Shown piece by piece: positions 17,358 to 24,417 of a stretch of 64,000 nt of DNA (position 1 is the first letter of the stretch; every line of letters starts with the position of its first letter). The position numbers and the translations under genes are program-made. Under the pieces are notes generated by a model. The model saw nothing but the letters and a program-made list of their open reading frames with translations, searched no databases and had not been told where the DNA came from. Source of the DNA: Collimonas silvisoli. Its GTDB lineage: Bacteria > Pseudomonadota > Gammaproteobacteria > Burkholderiales > Burkholderiaceae_D. The stretch spans positions 35,139-99,138 of the forward strand of contig NZ_JAGQEG010000001.1 in NCBI RefSeq assembly GCF_018305005.1, read 5' to 3'.

Positions 17358-18275
17358 CTAATCCGCGCGCCATTCTGCTGCGGTAAGTCTGGAGACGAAA
17401 AAATCGGCCAAGACCTTAATTTTTGCCGCTCGAGCGCGGTTGGAGGGGGTTACAAAATACAGGCCACCTTCCGGCAAACGCCAGTCGGTCAATATGGCCT
17501 CAAGCTGCTTTTCGCGCAGGAACTGGGCTGCTGCGAACTCCGGGAGCTCGGTAATGGCGATTCCCGCAAGTACCGCTGGCACAAGCGCTTCCAGGCTCGT
17601 TCCCCGTAACATCCCGGATGGTGTGATCGCAGATTCCTCGCCGCTTTTTCGGTTGGTGAAGCGCCACACATCGTGCTTGCTCCTGCTCATGTAGGAAAGA
17701 CATTGGTGGGCGCCGAGATCGTGCGGATGCTGGGGATAGCCGTATCTCGACAGATAAGCGGGCGAAGCCACGACAAATCGGCGTACCGGCGCGATGAGAC
17801 GCGCGACCAGCGACGAATCTTCCATGATGGCGATACGCAGGGCCGCGTCAAATCCCTCTCCGATCAGATCGGCATGCGCGTCCCCGAGGTGAAGATCGAC
17901 CGAAATATCGGGATAGAGCCGAAAGAATTCGGGCAGCAATGGCGCGACCCAGCGTGACCCAAATGACAACGGCGCTGCCAACTTGATGAGCCCACGGGGC
18001 CGGCTCGAAGTTTCACGCGCAAAGTCCTCCGCCTCCTCGGCCACCGCGAACATCTGCCCTGCCCGCTCGGCCAGCGAATGGCCATAGTCCGTCAGCGCAA
18101 GCCGCCGCGAGGTTCGGTTGAAGAGGCGGCCGCCCAGCCGTTCCTCAAGACGCGTGACGGCACGGGACACCGTGGCAACCGACACCCCCATTGCTGCGGC
18201 GGCCGCGGCGAAGGAACCCTCCTCGGCGACTTTGGCAAACATTGCAAGGCCTTCAAAATCCGGTAGTTTCGACAT
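17358..18275 (-). CDS. LysR-family transcriptional regulator
   Basis: 305 residues: N-terminal winged HTH (about 5-63, with Phe-Ala-Lys-Val-Ala-Glu-Glu-Gly-Ser-Phe and Val-Ser-Arg-Ala-Val) and a LysR effector domain. It belongs to the CrgA/AaeR-like subgroup by its Phe-Asn-Arg-Thr-Ser-Arg motif. ATG 18275 is used; the frame continues to TTG 18302. It is divergent from the SDR-DoxX-GST operon, which it probably controls. A gccatttt/aaaatagc inverted repeat at 18308-18325 is a possible binding site. Confidence 0.9.
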   Translation of the reverse strand: MSKLPDFEGLAMFAKVAEEGSFAAAAAAMGVSVATVSRAVTRLEERLGGRLFNRTSRRLALTDYGHSLAERAGQMFAVAEEAEDFARETSSRPRGLIKLAAPLSFGSRWVAPLLPEFFRLYPDISVDLHLGDAHADLIGEGFDAALRIAIMEDSSLVARLIAPVRRFVVASPAYLSRYGYPQHPHDLGAHQCLSYMSRSKHDVWRFTNRKSGEESAITPSGMLRGTSLEALVPAVLAGIAITELPEFAAAQFLREKQLEAILTDWRLPEGGLYFVTPSNRARAAKIKVLADFFVSRLTAAEWRAD

Positions 18276-18379
18276 CGACAAATCTGCAACGGTGATTTTC
18301 AATTATTGCCATTTTAAAAAATAGCATGATGCCATAAATTGGTCTTGTAACGCCATACATCCACACGAAGGAGAAATTC

Positions 18380-19135
18380 ATGTCACGCAAACTCGAAGGA
18401 AAAATTGCCGTTGTCACCGGCGGCACCACCGGAATCGGCCTGGCCACGGCCAAGCGTTTCGCATCGGAAGGCGCGCAGGTCTTTGTGACCGGCCGCCGCA
18501 AAGCTGAACTCGACGCCGCTGTGGCGGCGATTGGGTCGAGGGCCACCGGCATACAAGCGGATTCCAGCATTCTCACCGATCTCAATCGCCTCTACGAACG
18601 CGTCAAGGCGGAGGCCGGTCGCATCGACGTGCTGTTCGTCAACGCCGGCGGCGGCTCCATGCTGCCCTTGGGATCGATCACCGAAGAGCAATTTGACGAC
18701 ACGTTCGGCCGCAACGTGAAGGGTGTGCTCTTCACTGTCCAGAAGTCGCTACCGCTGCTGGTCGACGGTGCATCGGTAATTCTGACTGGTTCCAACGCCA
18801 GCATCAAGGGCACGCCTGCCTTCAGTGTTTATGGCGCCTCGAAGGCGGCTGTGCGCAACTTCGCCCGCAGCTGGACCCTCGACCTCAAGTCGCGCGGCAT
18901 CCGCGTCAACGTCATCAGCCCCGGCCCAATCAAGACACCTGGCCTTGTCGATCTTGCCGGCCCCGACGCCGCGCAGCAACAGGGTTTGCTCGACTACATG
19001 ACCACGACCATCCCGCTGGGACGCGTCGGCGATCCCGAAGAAGTGGCGAGTGTCGCTGCCTTCCTCGCCTCGTCCGATGCGAGCTTCATCGCCGGCACGG
19101 AGATCTTCGTCGACGGCGGGCAGGCGCAGATTTAA
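18380..19135 (+). CDS. Short-chain dehydrogenase/reductase (SDR)
   Basis: 251 residues, classical SDR: NAD(P)-binding Thr-Gly-Gly-Thr-Thr-Gly-Ile-Gly (13-20), Asn-Ala-Gly-Gly-Gly (88-92), catalytic Ser138, Tyr151, Lys155, and the C-terminal Phe-Val-Asp-Gly-Gly. Arg39/Arg40 after the second strand suggest NADPH preference. Ribosome site GAAGGAG. First gene of a run with DoxX, GST and NTF2-like genes, probably reducing a reactive carbonyl. Substrate unknown. Confidence 0.92.
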   Translation: MSRKLEGKIAVVTGGTTGIGLATAKRFASEGAQVFVTGRRKAELDAAVAAIGSRATGIQADSSILTDLNRLYERVKAEAGRIDVLFVNAGGGSMLPLGSITEEQFDDTFGRNVKGVLFTVQKSLPLLVDGASVILTGSNASIKGTPAFSVYGASKAAVRNFARSWTLDLKSRGIRVNVISPGPIKTPGLVDLAGPDAAQQQGLLDYMTTTIPLGRVGDPEEVASVAAFLASSDASFIAGTEIFVDGGQAQI

Positions 19136-19256
19136 CAGGGACATCCCGATGGCCGGTCTTGAATTCGAACGGGCCACCCGATTCATCACTTTTTGAACGG
19201 TATCACAGCAACTCATACAGCAATTCATACAGCAATTCAACCTGAAAGGAAACATC

Positions 19257-19694
19257 ATGAATACCCAAGTCAGCGTAAAGACCGAAGGCATCGGCCAGGC
19301 CAATTCCAATGCCCTCACAACCATCGTACCGGCCGTGGGCCGTCTGATGATCAGCACCATCTTCATCCTCGCCGGGCTGTCGAAGATATCAGCCCCGGCC
19401 ATGACCATCGGCTACATCCAGTCGGTCGGCTTGCCGTTGCCGTCGGTTGCGTTCGGCGTTGCCGCGTTCATCGAGATCGTTGGCGGCATCTCGCTTCTGC
19501 TCGGCTACCGCACTCGAATCGTCGCCAGCGTTCTTTTCGTTTTCGTACTCGTCACCGCTGCGTTCTTCCACAACCACCTCGGCGATCAGAACCAATTCAT
19601 CCACTTCTTCAAGAACATCGCGATGGCCGGCGGCCTGTTGCACGTGATCGCTTTTGGCGGCGGCCGCATCAGCCTCGACGGCCGCCGGTCCTGA
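19257..19694 (+). CDS. DoxX family membrane protein
   Basis: 145 residues, four predicted membrane helices (about 28-45, 60-80, 86-105, 118-135). It has DoxX-family landmarks Ala-Gly-Leu-Ser-Lys, Gly-Tyr-Arg-Thr-Arg and Gly-Asp-Gln-Asn-Gln. DoxX proteins are inner-membrane proteins tied to redox and thiol stress. A paralogue at 35223 shares the same helix 4 motif. Good AAGGAA ribosome site. Confidence 0.88.
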   Translation: MNTQVSVKTEGIGQANSNALTTIVPAVGRLMISTIFILAGLSKISAPAMTIGYIQSVGLPLPSVAFGVAAFIEIVGGISLLLGYRTRIVASVLFVFVLVTAAFFHNHLGDQNQFIHFFKNIAMAGGLLHVIAFGGGRISLDGRRS

Positions 19695-19750
19695 AGCATT
19701 CGCCGACGCCTGCAACGCGCCACCGCAATCACCAACTGAAGGAGATGATC

Positions 19751-20383
19751 ATGATTGAAGTTTTTGCATTCGCGACGCCAAACAGCGTCAAAGTCCCCAT
19801 CGCGCTGGAAGAGATGGGACTCGACTATCGGCTAGTTCCGGTCAACCTGCGCCAAGGCGAGCAGAAAACCGTTGCATTCAAGGAGATGAATCTCAACGCA
19901 AAGGTCCCCGTACTGGTGGACCGCGCCCCCAAATCCGGGGACGGCAAGGTGGTACTCAGCGAGTCCGCCGCAATCCTCGTCTACCTCGCGGAGAAGAGCG
20001 GACAGCTTTTGCCAGCCGAAGGAGCCCGCCGCGGAAAGGTGTTCGAACAGCTTTTCTTCCACGCTTCCGGCCTGAGCCCTGCCTTCCTGCAGGCCTTCCT
20101 GGCTTCGATACAGTCGCCGCCGCAGCCTGAAGCCAAGGAGCGCGCGCTTGCGGAAGTCGACCGGGCGCTCGGCGTGCTCAACCACGTCCTCGAACATCAC
20201 AAGTACGTCGCCGGCAACGAATACAGCATCGCAGACATCGCTCATTTCGGATGGATTTGGCGCCATCAGGCAATCGGTGCGTCGCTGGACAAGTTCCCGA
20301 ACCTGAGGCGATGGTATGGCGAAGTCTCGACCCGACCCGCAGTCGTCGCTGCGATCGCGAAGACCCTGGCGCTTGCCCAGTAG
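19751..20383 (+). CDS. Glutathione S-transferase family protein
   Basis: 210 residues with a thioredoxin-like N-terminal domain (Val-Pro-Val-Leu-Val-Asp, Ser-Glu-Ser-Ala-Ala-Ile) and an all-helical C-terminal domain (Tyr-Ser-Ile-Ala-Asp-Ile-Ala). Resembles YfcG/Ure2-like GSTs with Asn near the thiol site (Thr-Pro-Asn-Ser). ATG 19751 is chosen over 19745 because GAAGGAG abuts the earlier ATG. A cytoplasmic glutathione-dependent detoxifying or disulfide-reducing role is likely. Confidence 0.9.
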   Translation: MIEVFAFATPNSVKVPIALEEMGLDYRLVPVNLRQGEQKTVAFKEMNLNAKVPVLVDRAPKSGDGKVVLSESAAILVYLAEKSGQLLPAEGARRGKVFEQLFFHASGLSPAFLQAFLASIQSPPQPEAKERALAEVDRALGVLNHVLEHHKYVAGNEYSIADIAHFGWIWRHQAIGASLDKFPNLRRWYGEVSTRPAVVAAIAKTLALAQ

Positions 20384-20500
20384 CCCGGCGGCGCGATTCA
20401 CATCGTCCTGGCGCGTCCGCTTCAGGACACGGGCATAAAAGAAATGTTCACCCCCATGTGGCCGCAAGCGGCCGACAGCAATAGCTTAAGGAGAAATGCT

Positions 20501-20866
20501 ATGAAAGACCGTACCCATGAACTGCTTTTTCGCAACCTCCAGGAGGTTTTCGGCGAAGGCGACGCAGTGCGTCGTCGCGCAGCGATCAAAGAGTTTTATA
20601 CCGAAGACTGCATGATCTATACGCCCATGGGCGTTATTCTCGGGCACGATGCGCTCGACAAATTCTCGGGCGAACTGCGTGCGACGCATCCGCACTTCGT
20701 ATATACGCCGTACAGCAAGCCTCAGACCCTTCACAACGCCGGTCGCATAGCTTGGGGTTCCGGTCCACACGGCGATGCTCCGGATTACACGGGTTGGGAT
20801 GTGATCATCGTTCGGGACGGAAAAATCGCAGCGCTCTATGTCTTTCTCGATTCCGAACCCTTGTGA
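20501..20866 (+). CDS. NTF2/SnoaL-like protein
   Basis: 121 residues with the NTF2-fold pattern: N-terminal helix (Leu-Phe-Arg-Asn-Leu), Phe-Tyr-Thr-Glu-Asp-Cys, Gly-His-Asp-Ala-Leu and a terminal beta strand (Val-Phe-Leu-Asp). TAAGGAG sits 7 nt before ATG 20501. SnoaL-type proteins are small isomerases, hydrolases or binding proteins. A decayed relative is at 35688, beside the other DoxX gene. Confidence 0.8.
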   Translation: MKDRTHELLFRNLQEVFGEGDAVRRRAAIKEFYTEDCMIYTPMGVILGHDALDKFSGELRATHPHFVYTPYSKPQTLHNAGRIAWGSGPHGDAPDYTGWDVIIVRDGKIAALYVFLDSEPL

Positions 20867-21332
20867 CCAGCCGTTGATGTCGCACGCTTTGACAGCCGAT
20901 GAATGGGGTGTCCGCTTCCGCCACAGGCAGCGGACACTGCAAGAGGCTAGTTCGTTGCATCAAGCAGCACTTCGAACGCGTTTTAATGAAATGCGGCTCC
21001 AAGGGCTATGACATATTCCTGCTAGTCCGACGCGAGCAACGGGCCATTTTCTTCGGTGCAACGGGCTACCAGAAACATGTAATAGACGCGAGGCACCGCC
21101 CTCCCTAGCATAAGCAAGACAACTGCAACACCGCCTGCGCGGGACGATCCAGTTGGGTGCTCGGCGCTTGGAAGAATCTCGCCATGTCTCATCAAGGCGC
21201 GCTTCAAAGACGCAAAGCTGGTTAAACACGAAGAAGGCAGGTTGGCACGGCCGGGTAATGGGATGCGGGATGGCCCATTCACGTGCGTCACCTCTCCCTT
21301 CTTGCTGCAAATCCTATACAAGGAGAAGCACG
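20867..21332. other. Spacer between NTF2-like and ALDH genes
   Basis: No gene is supported. A perfect 9-bp inverted repeat (gtgtccgct / agcggacac, 20908-20937, 12-nt loop) may end the upstream transcript; it lacks a T-run. Short frames on both strands have no recognisable relatives. Confidence 0.5.
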
Positions 21333-22748
21333 ATGAAAACAATCACGAAGCACTACATCGACGGGACGTACGTCGAATCTCACGGTCGCGAAGTCATGGA
21401 TATAGTCAACCCGACAAACGCCAAAGCGATAGCGCGGGTAACGCTAGCCGATGAGGAAGACGCGCGACGAGCAATCGCCGCTGCAAAGCGTGCGTTCGCC
21501 AGTTTCGGTCTGACGACGAAGCGGGAGCGTACTGAAATCTTGCACCGTCTCCATGAAGTGGTCTCAGCGCGCGTAGGGGATCTTACGAGCGCAATGGTGG
21601 AAGAGTATGGCGGCGTGGTCCAGTTCGCCGGCCCCATTGTGCAGGCGGGGGCTAGTGTATTCCAATCTACCGAGAAGGCACTGCAAGATTTGCCGCTGAG
21701 CCGGAGTTGGGGCAATACAACGGTAACCATGGAGCCGGTCGGCGTTGCAGGTTTGATTACACCTTGGAACGCTAATGCATTATTCCTTTGCGCCAAGCTT
21801 GCGTCTGCCGTCGCCGCTGGCTGTACTGTTGTGATGAAGCCGAGTGAATTGAGCGCTCTCCAGACGCAAGTCTGGCTCGAGTGCCTGCACGAAGCAGATC
21901 TCCCACAAGGCCTCTGCAACGTCGTCATTGGCCGCGGAGACGTTGTTGGAGCGGAACTGGTGCGCAATCCCGATGTGGCCAAGATTTCGTTCACCGGCTC
22001 AGTTGCTGTCGGCAAGTCGATCATGCGTGACGGAGCAGCAACGATGAAGCGTGTCACGCTCGAACTGGGCGGAAAATCACCCAACATCCTGCTCGACGAT
22101 GCCGACCTTGGGAAGGCGATCCCCAATGCTCTCATAATCGCGTTCCTGAACAGCGGCCAGGCATGCGCAGCGGGAACTCGGCTGTTGGTGCCGAAGAGGC
22201 GGCTCGACGAAGTCAAACGTGCAATCGTGGATACCATGCCTGCCTTCCCTGTGGGCGATCCATCGAACCCAAAGACCGCGGTCGGCCCCATGGTGAACGC
22301 AAAGCAGTACGAGCGAGTGCAGTCGTACATTCGCAAAGGCATCGCTGAAGGGGCCGAGATACTGATCGGCGGAGAAGGCCATCCGCCCGGCCTGAACACC
22401 GGCTACTTCGTGAAACCCACCGTGTTCGTGAATGTAACGAACGACATGGCAATTGCACGGGAAGAAATTTTCGGCCCGGTTCTGTGTGTCATCTCCTACG
22501 AAAGCGACGAGGATGCAATCCAGATCGCCAACGACACCGATTTCGGCCTTCACGCCTTCGTAAGCGGCACCGATATGCAGCGTGCGCGCCGCGTGGCCTC
22601 TCAAATCCTCGCCGGCCGCGTTGCGATCAATGGAATGTTGGACGACCAGCAGGCGCCGTTCGGCGGATTCAAGCACTCCGGCATCGGCCGCGAATTCGGT
22701 GTGTACGGCATCGAGGCGTTCCTCGAACCAAGGGCAATCCTCGAATAG
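21333..22748 (+). CDS. NAD(P)-dependent aldehyde dehydrogenase
   Basis: 471 residues. ALDH superfamily: cofactor-binding Thr-Pro-Trp-Asn, Lys-Pro-Ser-Glu and Phe-Thr-Gly-Ser, general-base Glu in Leu-Glu-Leu-Gly-Gly-Lys-Ser-Pro, nucleophile Cys278 in Gly-Gln-Ala-Cys, and Glu-Glu-Ile-Phe-Gly-Pro-Val. It oxidises an aldehyde to an acid in the cytoplasm. AAGGAG lies 8 nt before ATG 21333. Context (SDR, GST, NTF2-like genes) points to detoxification or degradation of an aromatic or aliphatic aldehyde. Confidence 0.93.
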   Translation: MKTITKHYIDGTYVESHGREVMDIVNPTNAKAIARVTLADEEDARRAIAAAKRAFASFGLTTKRERTEILHRLHEVVSARVGDLTSAMVEEYGGVVQFAGPIVQAGASVFQSTEKALQDLPLSRSWGNTTVTMEPVGVAGLITPWNANALFLCAKLASAVAAGCTVVMKPSELSALQTQVWLECLHEADLPQGLCNVVIGRGDVVGAELVRNPDVAKISFTGSVAVGKSIMRDGAATMKRVTLELGGKSPNILLDDADLGKAIPNALIIAFLNSGQACAAGTRLLVPKRRLDEVKRAIVDTMPAFPVGDPSNPKTAVGPMVNAKQYERVQSYIRKGIAEGAEILIGGEGHPPGLNTGYFVKPTVFVNVTNDMAIAREEIFGPVLCVISYESDEDAIQIANDTDFGLHAFVSGTDMQRARRVASQILAGRVAINGMLDDQQAPFGGFKHSGIGREFGVYGIEAFLEPRAILE

Positions 22749-22793
22749 TCGCCCCGCCCGCTACTCAACTAATCAAACGAAGGACAACAGCTT

Positions 22794-23258
22794 ATGAGCA
22801 AGCACGTCAGCATCTCCCCGGAAGAAGTGGCGGACCGTCTCGCGATTCGAGAGTTAGTCGAGGCCTACGCGCATTGCGCCGATCGTCGCGATGCGACAGG
22901 CCAGATGTCTCTCTTTACCGTGGACACGCACTTCGTTGTCTACATGAACGCCAAAGATACGGAGCCTTCAATAGATTTGCACTCGCGAGAGGCGCTTGCC
23001 CCAATATTCGCAGATCTGAACAAATACTACGCGACCACGCACTTCGTCGGGCAGAGCACGATTTACACACTGACGGCAGAGCAAGCCACTAGCGAAGCCT
23101 ACTGCATCGCGCATCACGTCAGTGTCGATGGCGGAAAACGACGTCTGATGCTGGCGTCGCTCCGTTACCTCGACACATTTGCGAAAGTGAACGGCACTTG
23201 GCTGTTTGCGGAACGGCGGCTTTACGTCGATTGGATGGAGGAGCGCGCGCTTGCATGA
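22794..23258 (+). CDS. NTF2/SnoaL-like protein
   Basis: 154 residues with the SnoaL-like opening (Ala-Ile-Arg-Glu-Leu-Val-Glu-Ala-Tyr-Ala-His-Cys-Ala-Asp) seen in proteins related to ring-hydroxylating dioxygenase small subunits and scytalone dehydratase, and a terminal Glu-Arg-Arg-Leu-Tyr-Val-Asp-Trp. It lies 45 nt after the ALDH gene. Its stop overlaps the start of a truncated Rossmann-type reading frame. Confidence 0.8.
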   Translation: MSKHVSISPEEVADRLAIRELVEAYAHCADRRDATGQMSLFTVDTHFVVYMNAKDTEPSIDLHSREALAPIFADLNKYYATTHFVGQSTIYTLTAEQATSEAYCIAHHVSVDGGKRRLMLASLRYLDTFAKVNGTWLFAERRLYVDWMEERALA

Positions 23259-23332
23259 GTGTTCCGAAGGCCAGCAAAAGACGTATTGTGATCGTGGGCG
23301 CGACGGGGATGGATGGAGACTATTTCGTATAA
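23255..23332 (+). pseudogene. N-terminal fragment of a Rossmann-fold NAD(P)-binding protein
   Basis: 25 codons beginning in the previous stop (ATGA). They contain the nucleotide-binding strand Arg-Ile-Val-Ile-Val-Gly-Ala-Thr-Gly, then lose homology and stop. This looks like the first 20 residues of an NmrA-like or extended SDR gene cut off at a junction before the fixJ-like promoter. Confidence 0.55.
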
Positions 23333-23365
23333 TATCCAGTTGCAAGCGAGGAAACAGGTGATTCA

Positions 23366-24004
23366 ATGGGCTCCAAAAACGAAATCGTGTACATCGTTGA
23401 CGATGATCCAATCATCCGCGATGCGCTTTCCTCGTTGCTGCGGGCAAGCGGAAAGGATGTCCGATTGTTTGGGTCTGGGATTGAATTCCTGGCATTGAAA
23501 CGAGATGATATTGCGGCCTGTCTAATTCTCGACCTTAAAATGCCAGGGATGAACGGCCTGGACGTTCAAAAGGTCATTTCGGAGCAAGTGTCCATTCCTA
23601 TTATTTTCATCACAGGACGCGGTGATATCCCCTCCACCGTCAAAGCAATGAAGGGCGGTGCAGTCGATTTCCTGACGAAACCTGTTGATGAAACCGTTCT
23701 CCTTGCCGCCGTCGACCAGGCTCTGCAAAAGGACCGCCTTGCTAGACTGGAAGCCCTTGAACATGCGGAACTCCTGTCGCGCTACCGTTCGCTGACACCT
23801 CGGGAGCGGGAAGTGCTGCCGCTCTTGGTGAAGGGAATGTTGAACAAACAGGCCGCAGCGGAACTCCAAATCACGGAGTACACAGTTCAAATTCATCGAG
23901 GTAAGATCATGCGCAAGATGAAAGCTGACTCCTTTGCCGCGCTGGTAAAAATGGCGACGAATCTGAGTCTTGAGCAATCGTTAGCGCCGAGCCGGGATCA
24001 TTGA
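23366..24004 (+). CDS. FixJ-type response regulator (REC + LuxR HTH)
   Basis: 212 residues: receiver domain with acidic pair Asp12-Asp14, phospho-acceptor Asp56, Thr83 and Lys105-Pro; then a LuxR-type HTH (about 138-195, with Leu-Thr-Pro-Arg-Glu-Arg-Glu-Val and Val-Gln-Ile-His-Arg). FixJ/TtrR/TodT-like. Probably phosphorylated by the PAS histidine kinase encoded convergently at 24418-26985, activating transcription of nearby catabolic genes. Confidence 0.92.
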   Translation: MGSKNEIVYIVDDDPIIRDALSSLLRASGKDVRLFGSGIEFLALKRDDIAACLILDLKMPGMNGLDVQKVISEQVSIPIIFITGRGDIPSTVKAMKGGAVDFLTKPVDETVLLAAVDQALQKDRLARLEALEHAELLSRYRSLTPREREVLPLLVKGMLNKQAAAELQITEYTVQIHRGKIMRKMKADSFAALVKMATNLSLEQSLAPSRDH

Positions 24005-24016
24005 CGCCCACTTCCC

Positions 24017-24412
24017 ATGGGATCGGATGGTTTAACAATGGATTCTCGCATACGCAGCGTCGCGGTGATTGATGATGATGATCGCGTGCGCGAATCACTT
24101 CACAATCTTTTGACGTCATACGGGTACAGAGCGGAGGCATACGCCTCCGCCGAGTTGTTCCTTGCATCCGACGGCCTCTCCAAGAGCCTCTGCATAGTCG
24201 CGGATGTTCAAATGAGAGATAGAAAGATGTCCGGACTAGCACTTCTTCAGTATGTCAGAAGCAGCCATTCCGATATCCCCGTGATCATTATTACCGGCAA
24301 GCCATCCGCCTACTCGGAAGCCTTCTATCTGGACAGAGGCGCGAATGGATTTTTCAGGAAACCTATCGACGGCCAGGCACTTATGGCGCTAATAGATCAT
24401 CTGTCAACCTGA
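24017..24412 (+). CDS. Single-domain response regulator
   Basis: 131 residues, a receiver domain without output: acidic triad Asp19-Asp21, phospho-acceptor Asp63, Thr96 and Lys-Pro near 115. It starts 12 nt after the fixJ-like gene and ends 5 nt before the converging kinase gene. Such stand-alone receivers act as phosphate sinks or relay partners. The loop around Asp63 (Met-Arg-Asp-Arg-Lys-Met-Ser-Gly) is longer than usual. Confidence 0.88.
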   Translation: MGSDGLTMDSRIRSVAVIDDDDRVRESLHNLLTSYGYRAEAYASAELFLASDGLSKSLCIVADVQMRDRKMSGLALLQYVRSSHSDIPVIIITGKPSAYSEAFYLDRGANGFFRKPIDGQALMALIDHLST

Positions 24413-24417
24413 TTTGC

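Noticed and set aside
20908..20937. Perfect 9-bp inverted repeat as a rho-independent terminator
   Set aside because: The loop is 12 nt and no T-run follows, so it is recorded only as a hairpin in the spacer.
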